Assembly: GCF_002005105.1 (NCBI RefSeq)
Contig: NZ_MSCV01000027.1
Span: 1-64,000, forward strand
Direction of reading: 5' to 3'
Source of the DNA: Methylocaldum sp. 14B
GTDB taxonomy: Bacteria; Pseudomonadota; Gammaproteobacteria; Methylococcales; Methylococcaceae
DNA: 64,000 nucleotides
Position numbers and translations under genes: made by a program. The notes below the pieces were generated by a model that did no database searches, was not told the DNA's origin, and saw nothing but the letters and a program-made list of their open reading frames with translations. Below, piece by piece: positions 43,923 to 54,183 of the stretch; the first letter of the stretch is position 1; every line of letters starts with the position of its first letter.

Positions 43923-46900
43923 ATGAATAGACGAAAACTGATCAAGCTCTTGTTGGGCTTGGCATGTCTGGTGGGGTTCGGTTTGGCGCGGGCGGCGAAT
44001 TCCGCAGCAGTGATTTTGGACGATTTCGAAACGCTGAGCGGCTGGACCGCCGTGGCCGCGGAAGGCACTCATGTGGAATTGGCTCAGGATACCGGCCGGA
44101 CCGGCATGGGTCTACGCCTCGATTTCGATTTCAGGGGCGGTACGGGCTTTGTTACCGTGCGCAAGAAGTTCTCCATCCCGCTGCCCGAAAATTACGCATT
44201 CACGTTTTATACGCGGGCGGAAGCGCCGGCCAACAATGTCGAGTTTAAGATCATCGACCCCTCCGGGGATAACGTCTGGTGGCGACGGCGCTTCGATTTC
44301 AAGTTGCCGGTGGACTGGCAACAGTACCGCGTGAAAAAACGCATGTTCGACTTCGCGTGGGGACCGTCCAATACGCCACTCAAGCAGGTTGGATTCGTCG
44401 AGTTCTCGATCACGTCGAGCACCGGCGGCAAGGGATCGATTTGGCTCGACGATTTCCGCTTCGAGAAGCGCGAGCCGATTACCGCCTACAATCTCACGCC
44501 CAAAGTCACGGCCTCGACCACCGCCAAGGATCACGACCCGGAGTCGGTGCTGGACGCGAAGCCCGAAACCTCATGGCAAAGCGGCGCGCTCGCGGAAAGC
44601 CAGTGGCTGCAGGTCGATTTTCTGAAGCGCCGCGAATATGGCGGCTTGATCATCGAGTGGGACCGCGACGATTACGCCACCGCTTATCAGGTTCGGATTT
44701 CCCAAGACGGCAAGCTATGGCAGCCGGTGTACACGGTCAGTCTGGGCAACGGGCGCCGCGATTACATTTATATGCCCGACGCAGAATCCCGCTATTTGCG
44801 GCTGGAGTTGCAGAAAAGCAGCCGCGGCCGGGGATACGGCATCAGCTCGCTGACCATAAAACCGTTCGACTTTTCCGCCTCGCCGAACGCATTTTTCGAA
44901 ACCATTGCCCGTGAAGCGCCCCGCGGTATCTACCCGAAATATTTTTACGGCGAGCAAAGTTATTTCACCGTCATCGGCGCCAACGGCAGCGACAAGGAGG
45001 GTTTGCTGAACGAGGAAGGGGCGCTGGAAGTGGATAAGAACGCATTTTCCATCGAACCCTTCTTATACACCAAAGGCAAGCTCGTTACCTGGAACGACGT
45101 GTTTCCGGTACAGGAGCTCGAGCGCGGTTATTTGCCCGTGCCCTCGGTGACCTGGCGGTCCGATTCGGTCGAAATGAAGACGACGGCTTTCGCCGCCAGC
45201 AAGCCCGGGCAGGCGCTTTATGCGCGCTATCGGGTGGAGAACAACGGCAGCGAGCGTGAGCAGTTGAAGCTCTTGCTCGCGATCCGTCCGTTTCAAGTCA
45301 ATCCGCCCTGGCAGGCCTTGAATATGGTGGGGGGCGTGGCGCAAATCCACGATATCGCGCTGGACGGGCGAATCATCCGGGTCGACGAGAATCGCTCGGT
45401 AATCCCCTTGACCCCGCCTCATCACTTTGGTGCGACGACCTTCGACCAAGGTTCGATTACCGATTTCTTGATGGAAGGCAAGGTGCCGCAGCAGACCGAA
45501 GCTCACGACCCCTTCGGCTATGCGTCCGCCGCCTTGGAATACGAGCTGGATTTGCCTCCCGGCGCGTCGCGGGAGATTTATCTGGCGATTCCGTATCAGA
45601 ATCCGGAGGCCATTCTGGAGGCGGCGAATATAGTGGAGGGGAACGGCAGTGCCTTCGGTCGGGCCCGGTTTCGGGATGCCGTCAACTTCTGGGAGGCCAA
45701 GATCGTCCGCGCCGATCTGATCGTTCCGCCCGAGGCGCAAAAGCTTCGGGATACGGTGAGGAGCAATCTGGCCTATATCTTCATCAACCGGGACGGCGCC
45801 GCGCTTTATCCCGGTTCTCGCTCCTACGCCCGCTCCTGGATTCGCGACGCGGCCTTGATGTCCGCCGCCTTGCTCGGCATGGGGTATACCGAAGAAGTAC
45901 GGCACTTCATCGAATGGTATGCCGGGTTCCAGTTTCCCAACGGGAAGATTCCCTGCTGCGTCGATCACAGGGGGCCCGATAGCGTCCCCGAGAACGACAG
46001 CCACGGCGAGTTCATTTACGTTGTCGCCGAATACTACCGTTACACGCGCGATATCGGTTTTGTATACGAGATGTGGCCGACGATCGTGAAATCGGTGCAC
46101 TATATCGAGCAGTTGCGCAATCAACGGAAGAGCGAAGAGTACAAGTCCTCCGATAAATCGATGTTTTTCGGCATGATGCCCGAATCCATCAGTCACGAAG
46201 GTTACAGCGCCCATCCGGTACACTCCTACTGGGACGGCTTTTGGACTTTGCGCGGGCTCAAGGATGCCGCCGACTTGGCCGTGCTGGTCATGGACGAAAA
46301 CAATGCCGCGCATTTTGACGCTTTGCGGGACGATTTTCGCAGCGACCTGTACCAATCCATCAAGCGCACCATGGCCAAGCACAAGATCGCCTTCATGCCG
46401 GGTTCGGCGGAGCTGGGCGATTTCGACGCCACCGCCACGGCCATGGCGGTCGCGGTCGGCGGCGAGCAGACCAATCTTCCGATAGAGGCGCTGAACAAGA
46501 CCTTCGACAATTTCTACGACTATTTCAACAAGCGGCGCGACGACAAGCTGGAATGGATCGCTTACACGCCGTACGAAGTGCGTACCGTAGAAGCGCTGGT
46601 CCGTATGGGGCGGCGCGAGCAGGCGCTGGAGCTGTTGAATTTTCTGCTCAAGGATCAACGTCCCGCCGACTGGAATCACTGGGCGGAGGTCGTCTGGCGC
46701 GATCCCAAGCATCCCAAGTTCATAGGCGATATGCCCCATGCTTGGATCGGGGCGGAATTCGTGCGGGCGATGCGCGCTCTGTACGCGTATGAACGTGAAA
46801 GCGATCAAGCATTGGTTCTGGCGGCAGGAATTCCGAAAGCGTGGCTGGAGGGTGGCGGCGATGTGGGCGTGAAGCGTTTGCCCACGTGGTATGGAACCTT

Positions 46901-47135
46901 GAACTATACCTTGCGCCAGGAAGAACCCGATAAATTGCGGCTCGTGCTCTCCGGCGATCTCGCCCTGCCTCCAGGCAAGATCGTTCTCAAGGCACCCGCC
47001 GACCAGCCCATCCGGTCGCTTACCGTCAACGGAAAACCGGTCGATACGTTTACCGCCGATCAAGCGGTGATCGGCGAGTTTCCGGCGGAAGTGACGGTGA
47101 ACTACGGGGCGGCAATTACGCAGCAAGCTAATTGA
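43923..47135 (+). CDS. Secreted discoidin-domain glycoside hydrolase-like protein
   Basis: A 1,070-residue protein with signal peptide KLIKLLLGLACLVGFGLARA. Residues about 25-180 are a galactose-binding-like CBM (ILDDFETLSGW ... GSIWLDDFRFEKREPI). Residues 190-320 are an F5/8-type (discoidin) domain (ESVLDAKPETSWQSGALAES). The C-terminal half is an (alpha/alpha)6 six-hairpin domain with YPGSRSYARSWIRDAALMSA and CCVDHRGPDSVPENDSHGEF, as in GH15/GH63/GH78-type enzymes. Linkage specificity cannot be told. The GH94 gene starts 27 bp downstream. ATG 43923 is chosen for the signal peptide. Confidence 0.82.
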   Translation: MNRRKLIKLLLGLACLVGFGLARAANSAAVILDDFETLSGWTAVAAEGTHVELAQDTGRTGMGLRLDFDFRGGTGFVTVRKKFSIPLPENYAFTFYTRAEAPANNVEFKIIDPSGDNVWWRRRFDFKLPVDWQQYRVKKRMFDFAWGPSNTPLKQVGFVEFSITSSTGGKGSIWLDDFRFEKREPITAYNLTPKVTASTTAKDHDPESVLDAKPETSWQSGALAESQWLQVDFLKRREYGGLIIEWDRDDYATAYQVRISQDGKLWQPVYTVSLGNGRRDYIYMPDAESRYLRLELQKSSRGRGYGISSLTIKPFDFSASPNAFFETIAREAPRGIYPKYFYGEQSYFTVIGANGSDKEGLLNEEGALEVDKNAFSIEPFLYTKGKLVTWNDVFPVQELERGYLPVPSVTWRSDSVEMKTTAFAASKPGQALYARYRVENNGSEREQLKLLLAIRPFQVNPPWQALNMVGGVAQIHDIALDGRIIRVDENRSVIPLTPPHHFGATTFDQGSITDFLMEGKVPQQTEAHDPFGYASAALEYELDLPPGASREIYLAIPYQNPEAILEAANIVEGNGSAFGRARFRDAVNFWEAKIVRADLIVPPEAQKLRDTVRSNLAYIFINRDGAALYPGSRSYARSWIRDAALMSAALLGMGYTEEVRHFIEWYAGFQFPNGKIPCCVDHRGPDSVPENDSHGEFIYVVAEYYRYTRDIGFVYEMWPTIVKSVHYIEQLRNQRKSEEYKSSDKSMFFGMMPESISHEGYSAHPVHSYWDGFWTLRGLKDAADLAVLVMDENNAAHFDALRDDFRSDLYQSIKRTMAKHKIAFMPGSAELGDFDATATAMAVAVGGEQTNLPIEALNKTFDNFYDYFNKRRDDKLEWIAYTPYEVRTVEALVRMGRREQALELLNFLLKDQRPADWNHWAEVVWRDPKHPKFIGDMPHAWIGAEFVRAMRALYAYERESDQALVLAAGIPKAWLEGGGDVGVKRLPTWYGTLNYTLRQEEPDKLRLVLSGDLALPPGKIVLKAPADQPIRSLTVNGKPVDTFTADQAVIGEFPAEVTVNYGAAITQQAN

Positions 47136-47162
47136 TTTCGATTTTTGACCTAAGGAGTCCGC

Positions 47163-50100
47163 ATGAGCTTCGATCCTAACCAGGCCGGTCTCGATCGACC
47201 GAACGATTCGGTCCCGGCGTCGCGCCTTCTGTCCAACGGACGCTACACGGTATTGCTGACATCGGCCGGCACCGGGTTTTCGATGCTTGGCGGCCACGCG
47301 CTGTCCCGCTGGAGCGGAGACCGCGTCGAAGACGGCGAGGGATGGTTCATTTACCTCCGGGATTTGGATAGCGGAGACTGGTGGTCGCTCGGTTTGCAGC
47401 CGACGGGGATGGAAGCCGATGCACGGACCGCTCGTTACGAGCCGGGCCGGTTTAGGCTTCAGTGCGAGAACAGCGGTATCGAGGCCGTTTTGGATGTGTG
47501 CGTCAGCCCGGACGACGATCTGGAGCTGCGCCGAGTCACGCTGCGAAATCGTTCGAATCGGCCCAGACGGATCGAAATCACGAGCTATCTCGAAGTGGTC
47601 CTGAATCATCCTGCGGCCGATGCGGCGCACCCGGCTTTCTCCAAGTTGTTCGTGCAAACCGAGTTCGTGGCGGAACGAGAAGCGCTGCTCGCTCGTCGCA
47701 GGCCGCGCAGCGCTCATGAGGTTTATCCGTGGTTGGTCGGCGCGGCGTTCGGGCCGGGTGAATTGGAGTACGAGACCGACCGGATGCGCTTCCTCGGCCG
47801 GAACCGGACGCCGGCGGAGCCGCAGGCGCTTCGTGAAACACAGCCGCTGTCCGGCGGGATCGGCAACGTGCTCGACCCGGTTTTCGCTCTGCGGCGCTGC
47901 TTGGAACTTGCTCCCAACACGCAGGGAGATGTGGTGTTTCTGTTCGGCGCGGCCGAAGACAGGATGCAGGCGCTGAAGCTCATCGAGCGTTGCTCGGCGG
48001 AAAAAGCGATAAATACTATCTACGCCCGCGCGGCCGAAGGCGAGCGGGAACTCGTCCGGCGGCTCGACATGACCGGAACGGGGGCGGAGTTTTTTCAAGC
48101 CCTCGCAGGTGCGTTGCTTTACGGCGATCCGAAGCTTCGGGCTCCGGAGTCGGTGCTGCGGAGCGCCTGCGGTCCTCTTGCGCGGCTCGACCGCTACGGC
48201 TTGCCGTTCTACCGGCCGATCGTTCTGGTACGGGCCAGTGACAGTCGCGAGGATTCACGGGTTGCCGAACTCATCAAGGCGCAGCGCTATTGGCTGGCGA
48301 AAGGCTTACGTTTCGCGCTGATGATCTTGAGTCCGGACAAGGGGGCCGACTTCGGTGGGTTGGGCGGGCTTGATCAGGACATCTTTATTCGCGCGGAAAA
48401 AGACATTGCGCCGGCCGATCTCGAATTGCTGTGCGCCGTTGCGCGCCTGGTGGTCGATGAAAACGCGCCGTCGCTTCGATCGGAGCTTCCGGTTCCAAGC
48501 GCGAGAGCGCGGCGCGCCCTTTTGCCGCCGGAGACGCCGAAACTCAAGGCCGGGCGCGAAGCGCTTCGATTTTTCAACGGATATGGCGGTTTTGCCGCGG
48601 ACGGCACCGAGTACGTGGTTCGTTTGGATTTGACCGACGGCGAGTTGCAAGGGCCGCCTCTTCCATGGATCAACGTAGTCGCCAATGAACACTTCGGCTT
48701 TCTGGTCAGCGAGCGGGGAGCGGGATATACCTGGCATCGGAACAGCCGCGAGCATCGGTTGACGCCTTGGTTCAACGATCCCGTCAGCGATTCGTTCGGC
48801 GAAGCGTTATATCTCCGGGACGAGGAAACCGGCGCGTTCTGGTCTCCCTTGCCGGGGCCTTGTTCGGCACCCGCCGCTTACGAGGCGCGCCACGGGTTCG
48901 GGTACAGCCGGTTTACCAGCACCTACGATGGTTTGGATCAGGACGTCGTACTGTTCGCGGCCCGCCACGATCCGGTCAAAATTTTCCGATGGCGTCTGAC
49001 GAATGGGGGCGCTAGCCGCCGCCGCTTGTCGCTGTTTTCATACCAGCGCTTAATTCTGGGCGGAACGCCGTCCGACAGCAGCCGGTTCGTGATCACCCGC
49101 CATGATCCGGAGACGTCGGCGCTGTTCGCTATCAATCGCCAAGCAGGAGAGTTTTCCGACGGCGTCGCCTTCGCGGCGGCGGTAGGGCAGCCGGGTGCCA
49201 TGTATTTCACCGCCGATCGGGAGAGCTTCATCGGGCGGAACGGCAGCCCGGAAGCCCCCGCGGCTTTGCTCGCACGCGCATCGCTCGATGGACGGAATGG
49301 CGCTAATCTCGATCCGTGCGCGGCGCTTCAGCTTCAAATCGACTTGGAACCGGGGCAAACCTTCGAATGTGCGTTCCTGTTGGGCGAAACCCTCTCCGAG
49401 GACGAATGCCGATCGATCATCGAACGCTACCGGCAAGCTAGCGCCATCGAGAACGCCTTGGCCGAAGCCCAAGGTTTTTGGCGCGATTTTGTCTCCGGAA
49501 TTCAAATCGAGACGCCGTCTCCCGCCATCGATCTGATGGTCAACGGCTGGCTGGCATATCAGAACCTGAGCTGCCGGGTCTGGGGGCGCTCCGCGTTCTA
49601 TCAGTCCGGAGGCGCCTTCGGTTACCGCGATCAGCTTCAGGATGCCTCGGCGCTGATCTATCTGCGCCCCGAGCTCACTCGAGCCCAGATTCTGCTTCAC
49701 GCCGCTCATCAGTTCGTCGAGGGAGACGTGCTTCACTGGTGGCATCCTGAACCCCTGGAGCGGGGATTGCGCACCCGATTTTCCGATGATCTGGTCTGGC
49801 TGCCATATGTCACGGCGTTTTATATCCGTCACACCGGCGATTGGAGCGTACTGGACGAATCCGCGCCGTTTGTGACTGCCCGTTTACTGGCGGAGGGGGA
49901 GGACGAGGCTTATCTGAAACCCGACGATGCCGGTCAGGTTGCGGACATCTACGAACATTGCTGTCGAGTGCTGGACCGCTCCCTGACCCGGGGCGCGCAC
50001 GGTTTGCCCTTGATGGGCACGGGCGACTGGAACGACGGCATGAACCGGGTGGGCCGCGAAGGACGCGGCGAGAGCGTGTGGATGGGATTCTTTCTTTACC

Positions 50101-51008
50101 ACGTTCTCGAAGAATTCCTGCCAATCTGCGAGAAGCGCGGCGACCAGGCGCGGATCGAAGCTTACCGGGCTTATCGAGAGCATCTTTACCAGGCGCTCAA
50201 TGACGCGGGATGGGACGGCGACTGGTATCGACGCGCCTATTATGACGACGGTACCCCTTTAGGCACCAAACACGGCGATGAGTGTCGAATCGACGCCTTG
50301 GCCCAGGCGTGGGCGGTGATTTCAGGCGCGGCGCCGGCGGAGCGGGCGAATCGAGCTTTGGATGCGGTCGAGGAGCACCTGATCTCCGATCATAATGGTC
50401 TCATTCGTTTATTGACGCCGCCCTTCGTCAACACACCGCATGACCCGGGCTACATCAAGGGCTATGTGGCCGGCGTGCGCGAAAACGGCGGGCAATACAC
50501 CCATGCCGCGTGCTGGGTGGTGCGCGCCGTGGCAGAACTCGGCCGGAACGACCGGGCCGCGCGGCTATTGGAAATGCTCAGCCCGGTGAGCCACGCGCGG
50601 ACGCAGGAACAAACCGATGTTTACCGGGTCGAGCCCTACGTAGTCGCCGCCGACGTTTACGGCGAACCGCCGCATGTGGGCCGCGGCGGTTGGACGTGGT
50701 ACACGGGGTCCGCGGGCTGGATGTACCGTGTCGCCTTGGAATCGATTTTGGGATTTCGGGTGAAGGAGGGCGCTTTCATCGAGCTCAAACCCTGTATACC
50801 GGCCGAGTGGCCGGAGTTTGTGATCCGCTATCGGCATCCGGGCAATCCGACGCGCTATACGATCAGGGTAACGAATCCGAATAAAAAGCCTCGGCGTGTT
50901 CTCAGTGCTGATCTGGACGGACGGCCGGTGCCGGTCGAACGGGAAACGGCACGAATTCCTTTGCTATCGGACGGGCGGTCTCACGACGTTGTCGTGATCT
51001 TAGGCTAA
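47163..51008 (+). CDS. GH94-family glycan phosphorylase, NdvB-C-like
   Basis: A 1,281-residue protein like the C-terminal half of cyclic beta-1,2-glucan synthase. Two Glyco_transf_36-type beta-sandwich units are seen, starting LLSNGRYTVLLTSAGTGFSM (21-40) and again near residue 465 (FFNGYGGFAADGTEYVVRLD). The (alpha/alpha)6 catalytic domain contains GTGDWNDGMNRVGREGRGES with general-acid Asp958. GH94 enzymes reversibly phosphorolyse beta-glucosidic bonds. The GT84 synthase and membrane domains of NdvB are absent, so this is a stand-alone phosphorylase. It ends overlapping the aldolase gene by 9 bp. Confidence 0.88.
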   Translation: MSFDPNQAGLDRPNDSVPASRLLSNGRYTVLLTSAGTGFSMLGGHALSRWSGDRVEDGEGWFIYLRDLDSGDWWSLGLQPTGMEADARTARYEPGRFRLQCENSGIEAVLDVCVSPDDDLELRRVTLRNRSNRPRRIEITSYLEVVLNHPAADAAHPAFSKLFVQTEFVAEREALLARRRPRSAHEVYPWLVGAAFGPGELEYETDRMRFLGRNRTPAEPQALRETQPLSGGIGNVLDPVFALRRCLELAPNTQGDVVFLFGAAEDRMQALKLIERCSAEKAINTIYARAAEGERELVRRLDMTGTGAEFFQALAGALLYGDPKLRAPESVLRSACGPLARLDRYGLPFYRPIVLVRASDSREDSRVAELIKAQRYWLAKGLRFALMILSPDKGADFGGLGGLDQDIFIRAEKDIAPADLELLCAVARLVVDENAPSLRSELPVPSARARRALLPPETPKLKAGREALRFFNGYGGFAADGTEYVVRLDLTDGELQGPPLPWINVVANEHFGFLVSERGAGYTWHRNSREHRLTPWFNDPVSDSFGEALYLRDEETGAFWSPLPGPCSAPAAYEARHGFGYSRFTSTYDGLDQDVVLFAARHDPVKIFRWRLTNGGASRRRLSLFSYQRLILGGTPSDSSRFVITRHDPETSALFAINRQAGEFSDGVAFAAAVGQPGAMYFTADRESFIGRNGSPEAPAALLARASLDGRNGANLDPCAALQLQIDLEPGQTFECAFLLGETLSEDECRSIIERYRQASAIENALAEAQGFWRDFVSGIQIETPSPAIDLMVNGWLAYQNLSCRVWGRSAFYQSGGAFGYRDQLQDASALIYLRPELTRAQILLHAAHQFVEGDVLHWWHPEPLERGLRTRFSDDLVWLPYVTAFYIRHTGDWSVLDESAPFVTARLLAEGEDEAYLKPDDAGQVADIYEHCCRVLDRSLTRGAHGLPLMGTGDWNDGMNRVGREGRGESVWMGFFLYHVLEEFLPICEKRGDQARIEAYRAYREHLYQALNDAGWDGDWYRRAYYDDGTPLGTKHGDECRIDALAQAWAVISGAAPAERANRALDAVEEHLISDHNGLIRLLTPPFVNTPHDPGYIKGYVAGVRENGGQYTHAACWVVRAVAELGRNDRAARLLEMLSPVSHARTQEQTDVYRVEPYVVAADVYGEPPHVGRGGWTWYTGSAGWMYRVALESILGFRVKEGAFIELKPCIPAEWPEFVIRYRHPGNPTRYTIRVTNPNKKPRRVLSADLDGRPVPVERETARIPLLSDGRSHDVVVILG

Positions 51009-51632
51009 TGCCTGCGCCAGGCTGCGAATCAGGCATATGGCGGTTTCCTCGACGGTGCGGCCGAACGCGATGACGCCGTCTTCATGGCCACCCATGGCGA
51101 TGACCGGGCTTTTCGAAGTTCGAACCAGAAACCCGACCTCATGGGCCATCTCCGGCGTGCCGTAACCGACTTGCCGGTCGGTCACGGGAATGGCCAAGGC
51201 TTCGGCCTTTTCCCATAATTCGGGCGAGTGGACATGCAGTACGCAATCGATCCCGCTTCCGCTTTGGTAAACCGCAGCATGGGTCAGGGCTTCGGAAGAG
51301 GGCGCTATCGGTCCTTCGGCGATGATGAGGTTTTGTTCCAGATCGAATCCGGTGACGAGACAGTAATGTTCGCTAGTGAGCTTGGGCTTGCCGCCGGTCT
51401 GCGTTCCGCTGATAAGGAAGGCGGTTTCACCGCGGCGAAGGCTGACGTTGCCGTAGGCCAGGCCGTCATACCGACGAGAGTCCTGCCCGGTGAGTCCGAG
51501 ACGATAGAGGATGGTCCGCGAGGCATTCAGTTCGGCGACGATTTCCGAATCTACCGGCGGAGCCGTCGTGTAATCGAGGCGATACTTGACGACGCCTTCT
51601 CTGTCCTGTTTCTGATCCATCTTTAAATCCAT
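51000..51632 (-). CDS. Class II aldolase/adducin family protein
   Basis: A 210-residue protein with the zinc site HVHSPELW, a downstream GGHEDGVIAFG, and the N-terminal substrate loop YGNVSLRRGETAFLISGTQT. The family includes fuculose-phosphate aldolases, ribulose-phosphate epimerases and dehydratases; the substrate is not evident. It is convergent with the GH94 gene (9-bp overlap). A second ATG at 51620 is possible. Confidence 0.85.
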   Translation of the reverse strand: MDLKMDQKQDREGVVKYRLDYTTAPPVDSEIVAELNASRTILYRLGLTGQDSRRYDGLAYGNVSLRRGETAFLISGTQTGGKPKLTSEHYCLVTGFDLEQNLIIAEGPIAPSSEALTHAAVYQSGSGIDCVLHVHSPELWEKAEALAIPVTDRQVGYGTPEMAHEVGFLVRTSKSPVIAMGGHEDGVIAFGRTVEETAICLIRSLAQALA

Positions 51633-51836
51633 AGCCTTGGCCGAACATATTTATTACTACAGGCCGGACGAAAAAGCGAAAAACGGCAAAATCCGCTATG
51701 CGTCCAAAGAACGAACAGATGAAAAAATATTCGCGCGTTTTATAATAGAAAGCTTGCATCCGATCGGCGGGGCGAGTTTTTGGATCGAATCTTGAAGGGA
51801 AGCGGGACCGAGCCGGAAATTCCTCGGCAAACGGAG

Positions 51837-51842
51837 TATAAT
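51837..51842 (+). promoter_or_regulatory. -10 box of tRNA-Leu
   Basis: A perfect TATAAT lies 18 bp before the tRNA-Leu start. The -35 region is weak. Start of transcription would be near 51849. Confidence 0.6.
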
Positions 51843-51859
51843 CCGGGCAGATTTTATGT

Positions 51860-51944
<85 letters not shown>

Positions 51945-52095
51945 AATGTTCAGTAAGCACCAAGAAGCCAAGCTTCCTAGCATAAATATCCGATTACGGA
52001 TATCAGAGTTCGGCGCATCAGCCAGCAATTTAGGCGATTGTGCTTTTCGAGCCAGTCCCTCCGATACTTTTTTCCATTCTTGAGGTAACAGCGAC

Positions 52096-53418
52096 ATGCA
52101 AGTTTCTGTCGAAACGACATCTGAATTGAGCCGGAAAATGACCGTACAGGTGCCGGAAGAAGAGATCCAGGAAAAAATAGCCTCACGCCTCAAAACTTTG
52201 GCGAACAAGGTCAAGATCGACGGTTTCCGTCCCGGCAAAGTGCCTCAAAGTCTGGTAAAAAAGCGCTATGGACAGCAGGTCCGGGAGGAGGTCCTTTCGG
52301 ATCTGATCCAATCGAGCTTTTATGAAGCCGTCCGGGAGGAGAGGCTCAAACCAGCGGGAGTGCCGCAGATCACCGCTCGCCGAGTCGACGAGGGCAGTGG
52401 GCTGGAATATGAAGCGAGCTTCGAAGTGATGCCGGAGTTCGTGCTGATGCCGTTGGAGACATTGGAGGTCAAGCGGTTCGTTTCGGAAGTGACCGAGCCG
52501 GATATCGATGCCATGATCGAACGTCTCAGAGAGCAGCGGAAGAGCTGGCAAGAGGTCGAGCGCGCGGCGGCAACGGGGGATCGTGTTACGATCGCCTTTG
52601 AAGGCAAGATCGGCGATGAGTCGTTTACCGACGGAAAAGTTGAGAATCTGCCCGTTGTCCTGGGCACGAACCAAATGATTCCAGGATTCGAAGATAAGTT
52701 GGTCGGCGCAGTGGCCGGGTCGACGCTCGAATTCGAATTGCCGTTTCCGGCCGACTACCCCAACCAAAAGCTGGCCGGCAACACGGCGCAATTTGCCATC
52801 GAGCCGCTGAAAGTCGAAGAAAGCTTATTGCCCGAGGTGGACGCGGAATTCGCAAAATCCTACGGCATCGAGGAAGGTGGCGTGGAAGCTTTCCGCAGCG
52901 ATATCCGCGCTAACATGGAGCGCGAGATGAAGCGGGCGCTGCAGACGAGAACGAAATCCTCGGTGATGGATGCTCTGTTCGCCAAGAATGCGATTGCTCT
53001 GCCCAACGCCTTAATCCAAGATGAGCTTGAGCATTTGTTGGCGCCCTACCGGCAAGCGGCCCAGAAAAGGCGGCAGGATCTCGATGAAGCCAAGCTGAAG
53101 GAGCAGCTAGAGCCAGTGGCGAGACGAAGAGTCGCCTTGGCGCTGATCCTCGGGAAGATCATTGAAACTAATAATCTTGTCGTGGATCAAAAGCGGGTGC
53201 GTTCGACCGTCGACGAATTGGCCGCGAGTTATGAGAGCCCGGAAGACGTGGTGCGCTGGTACTACGCCGAGCCGGAGCGGCTTCGCGAAGTGGAAAACGT
53301 GGTCATGGAGGATCAGGTGGTGGATTTGGTATTGGACAAGGCAAAGGTGACCGAAGAAAAGATCGCGTTTCAAGAGTTGATGCAGCAGGTTACCGGCAGT
53401 TCCTCACAAGCGGCGTAA
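52096..53418 (+). CDS. tig: Trigger factor
   Basis: A 440-residue ribosome-associated chaperone and prolyl isomerase. The ribosome-binding signature [17 protein letters not shown] is at 45-61, the FKBP-type domain [20 protein letters not shown] lies about 162-181 with [11 protein letters not shown], and the helical C-terminal chaperone domain follows. TGAGGT stands before the ATG. It is followed by clpP after 19 bp and clpX, the standard proteostasis operon. Confidence 0.97.
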   Translation: MQVSVETTSELSRKMTVQVPEEEIQEKIASRLKTLANKVKIDGFRPGKVPQSLVKKRYGQQVREEVLSDLIQSSFYEAVREERLKPAGVPQITARRVDEGSGLEYEASFEVMPEFVLMPLETLEVKRFVSEVTEPDIDAMIERLREQRKSWQEVERAAATGDRVTIAFEGKIGDESFTDGKVENLPVVLGTNQMIPGFEDKLVGAVAGSTLEFELPFPADYPNQKLAGNTAQFAIEPLKVEESLLPEVDAEFAKSYGIEEGGVEAFRSDIRANMEREMKRALQTRTKSSVMDALFAKNAIALPNALIQDELEHLLAPYRQAAQKRRQDLDEAKLKEQLEPVARRRVALALILGKIIETNNLVVDQKRVRSTVDELAASYESPEDVVRWYYAEPERLREVENVVMEDQVVDLVLDKAKVTEEKIAFQELMQQVTGSSSQAA

Positions 53419-53437
53419 CTTTAACCCGAGAGATCTC

Positions 53438-54082
53438 ATGATGTTTACCGGCGATTTTGATAAAACCGTCAATACTCGGGCGACGGGGTTGGTGCCCGTC
53501 GTTATCGAGCAGTCGGCGCGTGGCGAACGGGCGTTCGATATCTATTCTCGCTTGCTCAAGGAGCGGGTGGTTTTTCTGGTTGGGCAGGTCGAAGACTACA
53601 TGGCCAACCTGATCATCGCTCAACTGCTCTTTCTGGAATCGGAAAATCCGGACAAGGACATCCATCTTTATATCAATTCTCCCGGCGGCATAGTCACCTC
53701 GGGACTGGCGATTTACGATACCATGCAGTTCATCAAACCCGACGTCAGCACCCTGTGCATCGGTCAGGCGGCTAGCATGGGAGCGTTGCTTCTGGCGGGC
53801 GGCGCGCCCGGCAAGAGATATTGTCTGCCCCATTCGCGAGTCATGATCCATCAGCCTTTGGGCGGCTTCCAGGGACAGGCCAGCGACATTGACATTCATG
53901 CCCGCGAAATTCTCGCGACCCGCGACAGACTGAATCGAATATTGGCGAAACATACAGGTCAGCCGTTGGAACGAATTCAAGTCGATACCGATCGTGATAA
54001 TTTCATGAGTGGAGAAGACGCAGCGCAATATGGTCTAATCGACAAGGTGCTCGCTAGCCGAGAACCGGGTTCTAGCGGTTAA
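53438..54082 (+). CDS. clpP: ATP-dependent Clp protease proteolytic subunit
   Basis: A 214-residue serine protease that forms a tetradecamer with ClpX or ClpA. Catalytic Ser113 ([11 protein letters not shown]), His138 ([11 protein letters not shown]) and Asp187 (DTDRDNFM) are present. The N-terminal 15 residues are the expected propeptide. It lies between tig and clpX. Confidence 0.98.
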   Translation: MMFTGDFDKTVNTRATGLVPVVIEQSARGERAFDIYSRLLKERVVFLVGQVEDYMANLIIAQLLFLESENPDKDIHLYINSPGGIVTSGLAIYDTMQFIKPDVSTLCIGQAASMGALLLAGGAPGKRYCLPHSRVMIHQPLGGFQGQASDIDIHAREILATRDRLNRILAKHTGQPLERIQVDTDRDNFMSGEDAAQYGLIDKVLASREPGSSG

Positions 54083-54183
54083 ACGCATTGGAATTCGAGT
54101 TCGAAGGACTAGTGGACGTATGCCGGTAGCGGTTGGTTCGCGTAGGTTGCTACAACAGTCATCTGACGAATAAGAGGTTTGCG

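Noticed and set aside
45063-48098. A 1,011-codon open frame on the minus strand
   Set aside because: It is antisense to the signal-peptide protein and the GH94 gene, both with clear domains; the frame results from GC-rich codon bias and shows no family motifs.
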